A DNA stretch of 64,000 bases from Flavobacterium daemonense (GCF_007341385.1 NZ_VJYD01000013.1:62001-126000); one strand, 5' to 3'; shown: positions 35,510-45,150, counted from the stretch's first letter. Made by a program: numbers and translations. The notes: generated from the letters alone by a model not told the origin.

Positions 35510-36268
35510 TTGATTCTCAGCTTAAAAAATACATTCGCACAAATTGGAAATGCAACACTATTTGCATCGCGTTTTTTTAAAGAACTTATTGTGCCTCCTT
35601 ATGAGGCAAAAGAGTTTTTAAAACAATGCTATATTATTGGTTATAAATCATTTCCGTTGGTTGCCATTACCGGTTTTATTATGGGTTTGGTTTTAACCAT
35701 TCAGTCAAGACCAACTTTGGTAACATTTGGTGCTGAAAGCTGGTTGCCGGGAATGGTTGCACTTTCGCTGATTCGTGAAATTGCGCCTGTGATAACTGCC
35801 TTGATTTGTGCCGGAAAAATTTCATCAGGAATTGGTGCCGAATTAGGTTCGATGAAAGTAACAGAACAAATTGATGCGATGGAAGTTTCGGCCATTAATC
35901 CTTATAATTATTTGGTTGTTACTCGAATTTTAGCTTGTACGCTGATGGTTCCAATATTAGTGATTTTTGCTGACGCGATTGGACTTGTTGGTGGTTATGC
36001 CGGAATAAATATTAAGGGCGATGTTAATTTCTATCGCTATCTAAGCCAGATTATTCAGTCTTTAGAATTTTCAGATTTGATTCCTGCAACGATAAAAACA
36101 TTCTTTTTTGGTTTTTTCATCGGAATGATTGGATGCTTCAAAGGATTTAATGCTGCAAACGGAACAGAAAGTGTGGGACGCGCGGCAAACTCGGCAGTAG
36201 TTACAGCTTCTTTAAGCATATTTATTATTGATATGATCGCAGTACAATTAACTGATTTAATTTATTAA
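35510..36268 (+). CDS. mlaE: ABC lipid transporter permease, MlaE family
   Basis: A 252-residue inner-membrane permease of the MlaE/YrbE family. It has an N-terminal interfacial helix and about five to six membrane helices; EIAPVITALICAGKISSGIG and TEQIDAMEVSAINPYNYLV are diagnostic. It works with an ATPase and an MCE protein to move phospholipids between the membranes. The start is TTG at 35510, because upstream ATG codons meet stops. The ATPase gene starts one base after its stop, so it opens the mla-type operon. Confidence 0.9.
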   Translation: MILSLKNTFAQIGNATLFASRFFKELIVPPYEAKEFLKQCYIIGYKSFPLVAITGFIMGLVLTIQSRPTLVTFGAESWLPGMVALSLIREIAPVITALICAGKISSGIGAELGSMKVTEQIDAMEVSAINPYNYLVVTRILACTLMVPILVIFADAIGLVGGYAGINIKGDVNFYRYLSQIIQSLEFSDLIPATIKTFFFGFFIGMIGCFKGFNAANGTESVGRAANSAVVTASLSIFIIDMIAVQLTDLIY

Positions 36269-36269
36269 G

Positions 36270-37049
36270 ATGATAAAGGAAAAGAAAAATAGCGACCCAA
36301 AATCAAAAGATAAAAATCAGGCTCCGATTATCGAGATTAAAAACCTGCACAAAACCTTTGGCAAAGACAACAAAGTTTTACAAGGCGTAAATCTCACCGT
36401 GAACAAAGGAGAAGATCTTGTCATATTAGGACGCTCTGGTTCAGGGAAATCGGTAACAATAAAATGCATTGTTGGCTTGATAAATCCTGATAAAGGTGAG
36501 ATAAAAGTTTTTGACGAAAACATCTTAAATCTCAGCAAAAGCGAACTCAATAAAATGAGAGTAAAAATTGGTTTTCTGTTTCAAAGTGCCGCTTTATACG
36601 ACTCTATGTCGGTAAGAGAAAATCTTGCTTTTACCTTAAGAGCACACAAAAGAGATTTGACTGCCGATGAAGTTGAAAATGAAGTTATTGAAGCGCTGGA
36701 AAATGTAGGTTTGAGTGATGCGATCGATAAAATGCCAGCCGAATTATCTGGCGGAATGAGAAAAAGAATTGGTCTTGCAAGAACGCTGATTTTAAAACCC
36801 GAAATTATTTTATACGACGAACCCACAACGGGTCTCGACACGATCACATCGCGAGAAATCAGTGAATTGATTCTGGATATCAAGCACAAACAAAAAACCT
36901 CATCAATAATTATTACGCACGATATGGCCTGCGCCAAATTGACTGCCGACAGAATTATGGTTTTGAAAGATGGAAAAATCCACGCCGAAGGAACTTACGA
37001 AGAACTAGAAAAAGACGAAGACGAATGGGTGCGCTCATTTTTTGAATAA
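36270..37049 (+). CDS. mlaF: ABC lipid transporter ATPase, MlaF family
   Basis: A 259-residue ATPase. Walker A is GRSGSGKS (residues about 54-61), the signature is LSGGMRKR, Walker B is IILYDEP, and the switch His is in IIITHDMACAKL. It has a polar N-terminal extension of about 18 residues. It powers the MlaE permease encoded one base upstream; the MCE protein follows after 22 bases. The LSGGMRKR form and the short C-terminus match MlaF. Confidence 0.92.
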   Translation: MIKEKKNSDPKSKDKNQAPIIEIKNLHKTFGKDNKVLQGVNLTVNKGEDLVILGRSGSGKSVTIKCIVGLINPDKGEIKVFDENILNLSKSELNKMRVKIGFLFQSAALYDSMSVRENLAFTLRAHKRDLTADEVENEVIEALENVGLSDAIDKMPAELSGGMRKRIGLARTLILKPEIILYDEPTTGLDTITSREISELILDIKHKQKTSSIIITHDMACAKLTADRIMVLKDGKIHAEGTYEELEKDEDEWVRSFFE

Positions 37050-37071
37050 AGCAAAATAAAATGTAGAAATC

Positions 37072-37929
37072 ATGGAAAAGGAATCTGGATATACTTGGAA
37101 ATTAGGAATGTTTGTATCAATTGGTTTACTGCTGTTTATAACGGCCGTTTATTTCATTGGAAAACAAAAAAACCTATTTGGCTCGACTTTCCACATCAGT
37201 TCAAAATTTAAAACGGTGAGCGGTTTAGAAGTCGGGAATAATGTTCGTTTTTCCGGAATTAATATTGGAACCGTAGAAGAAATCCAAATTATAAATGACT
37301 CTTCGGTAATCGTTTCAATGGTCATCAAAGACGAAGTCCGCAAATTCATCAAAACCGATGCCCGCGCAGGAATTGGTTCTGACGGATTAATGGGCGACAA
37401 AGTTTTGACGATTTCTCCAGGCGTGAAGTCAACAAAAATTATTGAAGACAACGGCACAATTGCTTCCATTGACGGAATTGAAATGAATGACATCATGAAA
37501 AGCGTCAAAAAAAGCGTGGATAACGTGGGCGTAATTTCTGAAGAATTGGCGATTTTCAGCCATAGCATGAACAACGGAAACGGCGCTCTAGCACGTTTAG
37601 TCCGCGATGATAAAATGGCAAACAGCGTTTCAAATACACTTTCAAATCTAGAAAGCGGCACAAAAGGTTTCAGCGAGAATATGGAAGCTGCAAAAAGCAA
37701 TTTCCTTTTTAGAGGCTATTTCAAGAAAAAAGAGAAAGAAAAAGCTAAGAAACAAGAAGAAAAACAGGAAAAACAAGCAGAACAGGAAAAAGCGGCCAAA
37801 GAAGAAAAAGAAAAGCAAGAAAAGGAAAAACAAGAAAAAGCAAAAGAAGAGAAAGCTAAAGACGAAAAAGAAAAACAGGACAAGCAAAAAGAACAAGATG
37901 CCAAAAAAGAGCCTGAAAAAAAACAGTAA
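37072..37929 (+). CDS. mlaD: MCE-domain protein, MlaD family, with Lys/Glu tail
   Basis: A 285-residue protein anchored by one N-terminal helix (LGMFVSIGLLLFITAVYFIG). The MCE domain covers residues about 38-115 (FKTVSGLEVGNNVRFSGINI), the lipid-handling part facing the periplasm. From about residue 220 on, the protein is almost only Lys, Glu, Gln and Ala, an unusually long charged, probably helical tail. Such a tail is not part of the standard MlaD fold. It is third in the operon after mlaE and mlaF and just before an AsmA-like gene. Confidence 0.88.
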   Translation: MEKESGYTWKLGMFVSIGLLLFITAVYFIGKQKNLFGSTFHISSKFKTVSGLEVGNNVRFSGINIGTVEEIQIINDSSVIVSMVIKDEVRKFIKTDARAGIGSDGLMGDKVLTISPGVKSTKIIEDNGTIASIDGIEMNDIMKSVKKSVDNVGVISEELAIFSHSMNNGNGALARLVRDDKMANSVSNTLSNLESGTKGFSENMEAAKSNFLFRGYFKKKEKEKAKKQEEKQEKQAEQEKAAKEEKEKQEKEKQEKAKEEKAKDEKEKQDKQKEQDAKKEPEKKQ

Positions 37930-37941
37930 AATTTATATGCC

Positions 37942-40761
37942 ATGAAAACTTCATATAAAAATATAAGCCTTAAGATTTTAAAATGGACCGGAATTACGAT
38001 TGCAGGAATATTATTCCTGTTGTTTGTGATTCCGCTGTTGTTTCCTGGAAAAGTTGCCTCAGAAGTTAAAAAAATCGCCAACGAACGTTTAGATACAAAA
38101 TTGGATTTTACGAAATCTAAGCTTTCCTTTTTCACTCATTTTCCGTCGCTTACCGTTTCGTTGGATAATTTGTCAATGACCGGTTCAAAACCTTTCAGCA
38201 ATGATACTTTGTTAAAAGCCGATCAAGTAGCTTTTGGAATAAACTTAAAAAGACTGATTTTTGACAACGAAGTAAAAATCAACAAATTATACGTTTCTGA
38301 TGCTTTAATAAATGTAATGGTCAACGAAAAAGGACAAGCCAATTACAATGTTTATATTGCGCTAGAAGATCGGAAAAACGAAAAAAATGACCCAAACGCA
38401 CCCGAAGAAGGAACTGCAATTCGGCTAGAAAGAATTGATCTTAAAAACTGTCATGTCAAATACAACGATCGTTCCGCCAAAATTTTGGTTGACGCTAGAG
38501 GTTTTAATTACATTGGAAAAGGAAACCTCAGCGACGACATTTTCGACTTAAGCACCAATGCCAAAATTGACAATCTAGATTTCTACTACGACCGCACCGG
38601 ATATTTGAGACGAAAACACGTCAGCGCTGATTTGATTACACGTATCAATACGCACGCACTTTCGTTTATTCTTCAAAAAAATGAACTTCATATCAATAAA
38701 CTGCCCTTAAAATTTACGGGGCTTTTTACCATTTTACGAGACGGCTATAAAATCAATATCAAAGCCGCATCTGAAAACACAACAGTAAAAGATTTGCTTT
38801 CTGTAATGCCACCAGAATATTTAACGTGGCTGGAAAAAACAGATATTTCAGGTAGAAGCGATCTCGTTTTTACTCTTAAAGGAGATTATAATGCTGGCAA
38901 AAAACAAAAACCAAATTTAGCTTTCAATCTAAAAATTAATAATGGCGCGGTGAATTATAAAAATGCTCCCGTTCCGCTGACTGATTTTCAGATGGATTTG
39001 AATGCGATGCTTCCTTCTTTAGATAGGGAACAATTGCTTGTCAATCTCCGAACTTTTAAATTTAAAGTGGGCGAAAAAGATTATTTCAACGCTTATTTGC
39101 ATAGCAAAGGTTTTAACGAAATGACAATCGATGCCAGCGTAAAAGGCGCGCTGGATCTCGCAGTTGTTGATGCGGCTTTAGGCTTGAATTCAGTTGATTT
39201 AAAAGGAATTTTAAAAACAAATATCAAGGCAAAAGGAATTTTCAGCACTTCAAAAAAACTGTTTCCAAAAACAATTGGCGGTATTGCGCTTCACAACGGC
39301 TGGCTGAAAACCAACTCTTACCCTAACCCAATTACCAATATCACTTTTGTTGCCAATGTGCTCAACAAAGCTGGAACATATCAAGATTTGATTGTGGCTG
39401 TGGCGCCTGCATCATTTGTTTTTGAAGGAAATCCGATGTATGTAAATGCAACGCTTTCTGATTTCAGTGATCTGGCTTACAATGCAAAAATTAAAGGTGA
39501 ATTGAATGTGGGCCGAATTTATCAGGTTTTCTCTCAAAAAGGAGTTGATGTAACGGGTTATGCCAAAGCCGATTTATCGTTAAAAGGAAAACAAAGTTAC
39601 GCGACAACGGGACAATATAATAAACTGGACAACCGAGGCACAATTCTGCTGAAAAATATCAAAGCAACTTCAGAACTTTTCCCGAAAGCTTTCTTTATCA
39701 AACAAGGAAATTTCCGTTTTCAGAATGAAAAAATGTGGTTCGAAAAATTCTATGCTTCTTATGGAAAATCAGATTTTGATATTAACGGATATCTTTTAAA
39801 TACCATCAATTATTTTCTGGAATCGCACGGAACTTTGAGCGGGAATTTCAATATGAAATCAAAACTGATCAATGTCGATGAATTTATGGCTTTGAAAAAT
39901 GGCGAAAATAATGACCGAAAGCTAGAGGTCGATTACGCTAAAGAAGATCATCCGAAAATGAGCGGTGTCGTTATGATTCCGAAAAACTTAAATGTTTCTC
40001 TTACCGCAAATGCCGATAAAGTAGAATACAACGGATTGGTTTTAAACAAACTTTCAGGCAAAACAGGAATTGAAAAAGGCAATTTTTATTTGCAGAATGC
40101 TACTTTCAGTATCATTGACTGCATTTTAGGAATCAATGCTTCTTATAAAGATGAATCGCCAACAACCGCACATTTTGACGCGCATTTCACAGCCAAAGAT
40201 TTTAGCGTGCAACGCGCGTACAAAGAAATTCCGATGTTTCATGATATGGTGACCGTTGCCGAAAAAGCGCAGGGAATTATTTCTGTCGATTATAATGTCA
40301 AAGGCGATTTAAACGGAAATATGGGTCCAATTTACGAATCATTAAACGGAGGCGGTACCATAAACCTGCGTGATGTTCAGGTAAAAGGCTTGAAATTATT
40401 TGACGGAATAAGTTCGAAAACCGGACAAAAAGGTCTTGATAATCCTGATATGAAAGGAATTGAAATCAACTCGACAATCGACAACAACCTAATTTATATT
40501 GAGCCATTTACGTTTTCGGTGGCTAGTTTCAGGCCAACGATAAAAGGTACAACCAGTTTTGACGGACTCTTGGATTTAAGAATGCGATTAGGACTTCCGC
40601 CTTTTGGAATAATTGGTTTTCCAATTGTAATCACAGGAACGCATGAAGATCCCAAAATAAAAATATTCAGCAAAACCGGACAACCAATTGATCCGGCGGT
40701 TTATGATGAAAAACACAACAAAGTAATTAAAGAAGAAAAAGTAAGCAAAACCAAAAAATAA
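37942..40761 (+). CDS. AsmA-family protein
   Basis: A 939-residue inner-membrane-anchored periplasmic protein. One N-terminal helix (ITIAGILFLLFVIPLLFPG) is followed by an AsmA N-terminal domain (TKSKLSFFTHFPSLTVSLDN) and a long run of beta-strand segments, ending with LRMRLGLPPFGIIGFPIVIT typical of the AsmA C-terminal part. Large AsmA-like proteins in other bacteria form grooved bridges that help move phospholipids to the outer membrane. Position right after mlaD (12 bases) fits a shared lipid-transport role. Confidence 0.88.
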   Translation: MKTSYKNISLKILKWTGITIAGILFLLFVIPLLFPGKVASEVKKIANERLDTKLDFTKSKLSFFTHFPSLTVSLDNLSMTGSKPFSNDTLLKADQVAFGINLKRLIFDNEVKINKLYVSDALINVMVNEKGQANYNVYIALEDRKNEKNDPNAPEEGTAIRLERIDLKNCHVKYNDRSAKILVDARGFNYIGKGNLSDDIFDLSTNAKIDNLDFYYDRTGYLRRKHVSADLITRINTHALSFILQKNELHINKLPLKFTGLFTILRDGYKINIKAASENTTVKDLLSVMPPEYLTWLEKTDISGRSDLVFTLKGDYNAGKKQKPNLAFNLKINNGAVNYKNAPVPLTDFQMDLNAMLPSLDREQLLVNLRTFKFKVGEKDYFNAYLHSKGFNEMTIDASVKGALDLAVVDAALGLNSVDLKGILKTNIKAKGIFSTSKKLFPKTIGGIALHNGWLKTNSYPNPITNITFVANVLNKAGTYQDLIVAVAPASFVFEGNPMYVNATLSDFSDLAYNAKIKGELNVGRIYQVFSQKGVDVTGYAKADLSLKGKQSYATTGQYNKLDNRGTILLKNIKATSELFPKAFFIKQGNFRFQNEKMWFEKFYASYGKSDFDINGYLLNTINYFLESHGTLSGNFNMKSKLINVDEFMALKNGENNDRKLEVDYAKEDHPKMSGVVMIPKNLNVSLTANADKVEYNGLVLNKLSGKTGIEKGNFYLQNATFSIIDCILGINASYKDESPTTAHFDAHFTAKDFSVQRAYKEIPMFHDMVTVAEKAQGIISVDYNVKGDLNGNMGPIYESLNGGGTINLRDVQVKGLKLFDGISSKTGQKGLDNPDMKGIEINSTIDNNLIYIEPFTFSVASFRPTIKGTTSFDGLLDLRMRLGLPPFGIIGFPIVITGTHEDPKIKIFSKTGQPIDPAVYDEKHNKVIKEEKVSKTKK

Positions 40762-40768
40762 AATTCTA

Positions 40769-41296
40769 ATGAAAGCAAAAAAACAAAATAAAAACAGCGC
40801 ATTTGAAAAATTTGCAAGTGCAGTTTGTAAAGCAACAGGAAGTACTCCAGCCTTTATTATCGCTTTTTTAACTGTGGTTGTCTGGGCCGTTTCGGGACCA
40901 TTTTTCGGTTATTCAGAAACGTGGCAGCTCGTGATTAATACCGGAACAACGATTATTACTTTTTTAATGGTTTTCTTGATTCAGAAAGCCCAAAACAAAG
41001 ATTCGCTTGCCATTCAGCTTAAATTAAATGAATTGGTAGCTTCAAACGAATTGTCCAGCAATAGTCTCGTTGACATCGAAAGTATGACGGAGGAAGAGAT
41101 GGAAATTATTAAAAAATATTATCACAGACTGAGCGAATTGGCTAAAAAAGACGAAACCATTAGACAATCTCATTCTATTGCAGAAGCAGACGAATCGCAT
41201 GAAAGAAAAGATAAAAATAGAAATCAATTTAAAGCTGCTTCTAAAACGGCTAAAAAACCAAAAACAACAACTACCCCAAAAACTGGCAAAAAATGA
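40769..41296 (+). CDS. Low-affinity iron permease family protein
   Basis: A 175-residue membrane protein. The start FEKFASAVCKATGSTPAFII and the two helices up to VINTGTTIITFLMVFLIQKA, then QNKDSLAIQLKLNEL, match the low-affinity iron permease family. In bacteria the iron role is unproven; many family members have an altered tail. Here the last 40 residues are Lys/Thr-rich and low in complexity. The stop overlaps the start of the oxidoreductase gene by four bases (ATGA). Confidence 0.82.
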   Translation: MKAKKQNKNSAFEKFASAVCKATGSTPAFIIAFLTVVVWAVSGPFFGYSETWQLVINTGTTIITFLMVFLIQKAQNKDSLAIQLKLNELVASNELSSNSLVDIESMTEEEMEIIKKYYHRLSELAKKDETIRQSHSIAEADESHERKDKNRNQFKAASKTAKKPKTTTTPKTGKK

Positions 41297-42492
41297 AACT
41301 ACGTTCAACAGAAACTTTCTGGCCTTTAAAACACAAAATGCAGGCAAGTTATCCGTCTTTAGATTCAAATTTAGAAACACCAATTTTGATTATTGGAGGC
41401 GGCATCACAGGTGCATTGATTGCTTACAAATTGATCAGCGAAGGAAAAAAAGCGGTTTTAGTCGACAGGCGCGACGTTTGCAACGGCAGCACCGCCGCAA
41501 GTACTGCGTTGCTTCAATACGAAATTGATGTTTCGTTGCATGAATTGATCAAATTACGAGGAGCAGATTGTGCGGTAAACAGTTACAGAAACGGCAAAAA
41601 AGCCATTTTTGACTTGAGAACCATTATCGATACCATCAAAAGCGACTGCGAATTTGAATTTAAAAAAAGCATCTATTTCTGCAGTCTCAAAAAAGATATT
41701 CCGTTTTTAAAAAATGAATTCAAAACCAGAAAACAACATGGTTTTGATGTTAATTGGCTGAGTAAAGCCGAACTGGAAACAATGGGTTTAAAAGCAATTG
41801 CAGCAATCGAGTCTAAAACTGCGGCGGTTGTCGATCCGTATCATTTGGCGCAGGATTTAATTTTTTATTGCCAAGAAAACGGATTGAAAGTTTTTGACCG
41901 AACGAATATAACATCCATAAAAAATCAAGGCGGAAAGTTTATTGCCCAGACTGAAAATGGAAATTCAATCATGGCGCATCACATTATTCATTGTTCTGGC
42001 TATGAAAGCACCGAAACCTTAAAAGAAAAAGTGGTCGATTTGAAAAGCACGTTCGTTATTGCATCTGAAAGTTTGCCTGATTTGCCGGCTGTTTTTAAAA
42101 ACTCTATTTTGTGGGATACGTCAAATCCGTACTTGTATTTTAGAGCGACGGGTGATAACCGACTGATTGTAGGCGGAGGCGATGAAGATTTTATTGATGC
42201 AAAAAAACGAGATAAATTGCTTCCGAAAAAAGAACAATATTTGCTAAGATCTTTCCGAAGAAAGTTTCCGAATATCAATTTCAAACTTGATTATTCCTGG
42301 GCGGGAACTTTTGGCGAAACCAAAGACGGACTTCCCTATTTTGGAAAACCAGATCCTAAAAAAAACGAACATTATGTACTCGGTTTTGGCGGTAACGGAA
42401 TCACCTTCAGCATCATCGGAATGAATTCTATTCTGGATTCCATGAACAATAAAATCAATATGGACTTGGAGTATTATCGATTTGGGAGATGA
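41293..42492 (+). CDS. FAD-dependent oxidoreductase, DAO family
   Basis: A 399-residue cytoplasmic flavoenzyme. The dinucleotide-binding motif is LIIGGGITGALIAYKLI (residues about 34-50), followed by the second FAD segment and a DAO-family C-terminus (YSWAGTFGETKDGLPYFG, GFGGNGITFSIIG). The substrate, probably an amine, amino acid or hydroxy acid, is unknown. It is last in the operon, overlaps the iron-permease-like gene by four bases, and ends at a palindromic repeat that may terminate transcription. Confidence 0.85.
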   Translation: MKLRSTETFWPLKHKMQASYPSLDSNLETPILIIGGGITGALIAYKLISEGKKAVLVDRRDVCNGSTAASTALLQYEIDVSLHELIKLRGADCAVNSYRNGKKAIFDLRTIIDTIKSDCEFEFKKSIYFCSLKKDIPFLKNEFKTRKQHGFDVNWLSKAELETMGLKAIAAIESKTAAVVDPYHLAQDLIFYCQENGLKVFDRTNITSIKNQGGKFIAQTENGNSIMAHHIIHCSGYESTETLKEKVVDLKSTFVIASESLPDLPAVFKNSILWDTSNPYLYFRATGDNRLIVGGGDEDFIDAKKRDKLLPKKEQYLLRSFRRKFPNINFKLDYSWAGTFGETKDGLPYFGKPDPKKNEHYVLGFGGNGITFSIIGMNSILDSMNNKINMDLEYYRFGR

Positions 42493-42493
42493 C

Positions 42494-42584
42494 TTAGAAA
42501 AGGTGCTAAGATGCTAAGGTTCTGAGGTACTAAGAAAAAAACTTAGAACCTTAGAACCTTAGCATCTTAGTACCTCAGAACCTT
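42494..42584. repeat. GCTAAGGTTCTGAG palindromic repeat
   Basis: Long inverted arms: AGGTGCTAAGATGCTAAGG and its partner on the other side of an A7 loop. It lies between convergent genes and could terminate both. A one-arm relative lies at 58432-58482. Confidence 0.8.
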
Positions 42585-42588
42585 CCTA

Positions 42589-43620
42589 TTAACAAAAATT
42601 ATACTTATACTCTTTTGGACTGCAGTTGAATTTTTGTTTGAATATTTTTGAGAAGTAACTTCTTGAAGTAAAACCGATGCAATACACGATTTCGGAAATA
42701 TTAAGGTCTGAAGTGCGCATTAAAATTTCGGCTTTCAAAACGCGCATGTGGGTGATATAATCGTTTACCGTTCTGTCGTGGATCATTTTAAAACCTTCCT
42801 GAAGTTTACTTGGCGATAAGCCCGATTTTTTGCTTAATGATTTAATCGTGAAAGCTTCTTCTGGACTTGATTTGATAAATTCTGAAAGTTCTTTGATTTC
42901 TTCCATTTCTTTCAAAGTCAAGCAATTTGAATCTTTTGAAAACGAATTTAAATCGTCGCTATGTTGTTGAATTTCCATTGCCAAAATAATTTTCAGAATT
43001 CCTTCTTTCAATAAATTTCTAACAATTCCGGTTTGTGTAACGGCGTTTAGCTGTTCAATTTTTTCGGCAATTTTTAAGTTGTACGAACCCATGTAAAAGA
43101 AATTCTGCATGGCATTATTTTCAAAAAAAGTTTCTTTTACTTTTTGGTTTAAAGAAGGCATCAAATAAGATTGTTCTGTTTGAGTTCCAACAATAATCAA
43201 CGTCAATTTTGTATTGACGTCTTTGTCAAAAAACAAAACATTATCCTGATTTTTATTCGACGCTAAAATCGCAGTCTGAAAAGGTTTAAATTGTCGCTCT
43301 TCGCCGTTGATTCCAAAGCTATGCGATAAACCGCCTTTTGAGCAATACGCAAAATAAACAGGCGTTGAAATGACATTTAGAAAATCCATTCTCACTGCCA
43401 TAGAAAACGTCATGTCAAACTGAACGTACGAGATATTATCATTAAATGAAGCGCCTGTAATGGTACCTTTTGCAAAATCACTATTGATATCCAACGTATA
43501 TTCATCAAAATCAAAAATGATTTTTCCACCTAAATTATCATTCAATTCATTAAATACGGTTTGAATTTGCTCTGTATGTATGGTAACTACTTTCATTTTG
43601 CGTACATTTAAATTTGACAT
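42589..43620 (-). CDS. AraC-family regulator with large N-terminal domain
   Basis: A 343-residue regulator. The N-terminal ~230 residues are a beta-rich and helical sensing domain I cannot name. Residues about 245-343 are the AraC double helix-turn-helix: TIKSLSKKSGLSPSKLQEGF and LNISEIVYCIGFTSRSYFSKI, ending with the typical CSPKEYKYNF. It faces the DNA glycosylase gene (divergent) and the oxidoreductase gene (convergent). Its targets and ligand are unknown. Confidence 0.85.
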   Translation of the reverse strand: MSNLNVRKMKVVTIHTEQIQTVFNELNDNLGGKIIFDFDEYTLDINSDFAKGTITGASFNDNISYVQFDMTFSMAVRMDFLNVISTPVYFAYCSKGGLSHSFGINGEERQFKPFQTAILASNKNQDNVLFFDKDVNTKLTLIIVGTQTEQSYLMPSLNQKVKETFFENNAMQNFFYMGSYNLKIAEKIEQLNAVTQTGIVRNLLKEGILKIILAMEIQQHSDDLNSFSKDSNCLTLKEMEEIKELSEFIKSSPEEAFTIKSLSKKSGLSPSKLQEGFKMIHDRTVNDYITHMRVLKAEILMRTSDLNISEIVYCIGFTSRSYFSKIFKQKFNCSPKEYKYNFC

Positions 43621-43790
43621 TTTGATTTCAGATTTGGCTAAAAAAGAGACTTTAGCTTTCTAAAAATCAATAATTCAAAGTTCGCACAAGCGTTCTTGAA
43701 AATGTTATATAATTTTACGGTTTTGTTTTATAATTACTTCGAAATGATAATTTTAACTCAAACAAAAAATTTCTTAATTCAAAAAAAACA

Positions 43791-44285
43791 ATGAAAAGTT
43801 TTTCGTTCGAACCCATTTCGTCAAATGATGCTACAATTCTGATTCTCGGCACAATGCCCGGCACAAAATCATTGGAATTAAACCAATATTACGGACACAA
43901 TCAGAATAATTTTTGGAAGTTTATGTTTCAAATTCTCAACGAGGATTTCTCGCAGGATTATGAAACCAGAAAAGCATTGCTTCAAAAAAATAAAATTGCA
44001 CTTTGGGATGTTCTCCAATATTGTGATCGCGTAGGAAGTCTGGATAGCGCCATCAAAAACGAAATCGCCAATGATTTTGAAACTTTTTTAAAACAACATC
44101 CCAATATCAAAACTATTTTCTTCAACGGGCAAAAAGCGCATGCTTTCTTTAAAAAATATGTTCATTTAGAAAACAGTTATCAGCTTCATACACTTCCGTC
44201 CACAAGTCCGGCAAATGCTGGAAAATCATTCGATTCAAAATTAGCCGAATGGAAGATTATCGGCACTTTAAAAACCGGCAGTTGA
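43791..44285 (+). CDS. DNA glycosylase, UDG family 6 (deoxyinosine type)
   Basis: A 164-residue base-excision repair enzyme. Motif 1 is ILGTMPGTKSLE (residues about 18-29), followed by YYGHNQNNFWKF, IALWDVLQYCDRVGSLDSAI and LHTLPSTSPANAG as the C-terminal motif. These match the family 6 hypoxanthine-DNA glycosylases, which remove deaminated adenine, with relatives active on G/U mismatches. Length fits a single-domain enzyme. No operon partner is visible. Confidence 0.85.
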   Translation: MKSFSFEPISSNDATILILGTMPGTKSLELNQYYGHNQNNFWKFMFQILNEDFSQDYETRKALLQKNKIALWDVLQYCDRVGSLDSAIKNEIANDFETFLKQHPNIKTIFFNGQKAHAFFKKYVHLENSYQLHTLPSTSPANAGKSFDSKLAEWKIIGTLKTGS

Positions 44286-44482
44286 AATCATATAACATTT
44301 TCAAATTAAAATATAACAGAAACCTCCAGACTCGATGTAATTTTACTATCAAGAAATTAAAGCCAAAATAAACGAAGATTTATATGCAGTATGAAGGCTT
44401 TTTTCAAATAAATAGAATTACAAACTTTAAGTAGTTTAGAGTATAAAGGAAACATTGGTTATGTTAGTTTATTTTGAGAAAT

Positions 44483-44518
44483 AAAGCTATTCTAAATTTT
44501 AGAGTAGCTTTGTTTTTT
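44483..44518 (+). terminator. Intrinsic terminator before 44543 gene
   Basis: AAAGCTATTCT pairs with AGAGTAGCTTT (one wobble), followed by a T run. It lies about 200 bases after the glycosylase stop, so it ends either a long 3' UTR or a separate short transcript. Confidence 0.7.
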
Positions 44519-44542
44519 TAATCAAGATCTAAAAAAGTAATT

Positions 44543-44977
44543 ATGAAAGTTCAAACTTATTACAATCACATACGATTTTACACCCCGCATCATTTTATAT
44601 ATTATCCCGTTTTAATCATTTTTTTGGTTTTCAGCATTTATTTTGCCTGCACTACAAGCGATACGCTTATCTGGTCGTTTATCAGCGTTGGTTTTGTTTT
44701 TCTGTTCTTTTTGGCTTTTATGCTCCGCCAACATTATGCGCTTATACTCCAAAACCGAATAGTGCGTTTGGAAGTCCGTTACCGCTATTTTACACTTACG
44801 GGAAAAAGGCTCGAAGAATTTGAATACAAATTAACTGATGATCAAATATTTGCACTTCGTTTCGCACCTGACAACGAATTTTTGCCACTTCTTGAAGATG
44901 CCCTTAAAAATAATCTTCCAGGAGATTCTATAAAAAAAGCAATCGTTCACTGGAAAGCGGATTATAATAGAGTTTAG
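44543..44977 (+). CDS. DUF6526-like small membrane protein
   Basis: A 144-residue protein with two hydrophobic helices in the first 65 residues and a soluble helical tail (LRFAPDNEFLPLLEDAL, DSIKKAIVHWKADYNRV). It resembles the DUF6526 family of Bacteroidota; I am fairly but not fully sure. Function unknown. It stands alone, with a terminator just upstream and repeats downstream. Confidence 0.7.
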   Translation: MKVQTYYNHIRFYTPHHFIYYPVLIIFLVFSIYFACTTSDTLIWSFISVGFVFLFFLAFMLRQHYALILQNRIVRLEVRYRYFTLTGKRLEEFEYKLTDDQIFALRFAPDNEFLPLLEDALKNNLPGDSIKKAIVHWKADYNRV

Positions 44978-45150
44978 TTAATTGTTAATTATGAATTGTT
45001 AATTATAAATTTCTCTCTATGTCATCCTGAGCGAAGTCGAAGGACACGCACTGTAATTCACACAATCTGGATCACTTCACAATTAACATTTCACATTTCA
45101 CATTTCACAATTAACAATTAAGAATTCATAATTAACAATTCATAATTAAT
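44974..45150. repeat. AATTGTTAATT/ATTTCAC repeats and GTCATCCTGAG fragment
   Basis: Low-complexity repeats (TTAATTGTTAATTATGAATT, CACATTTCACATTTCACA) surround a fragment of the palindromic family (ATGTCATCCTGAGCGAAG). Part of the 455-base gene-free stretch 44978-45432. Confidence 0.65.

Noticed and set aside
37648..38135. ORFs rich in Phe, Leu and Ser opposite the Lys/Glu tail of the MlaD-like protein
   Set aside because: They are the complement of AAA/GAA-rich codons. Low-complexity shadow.
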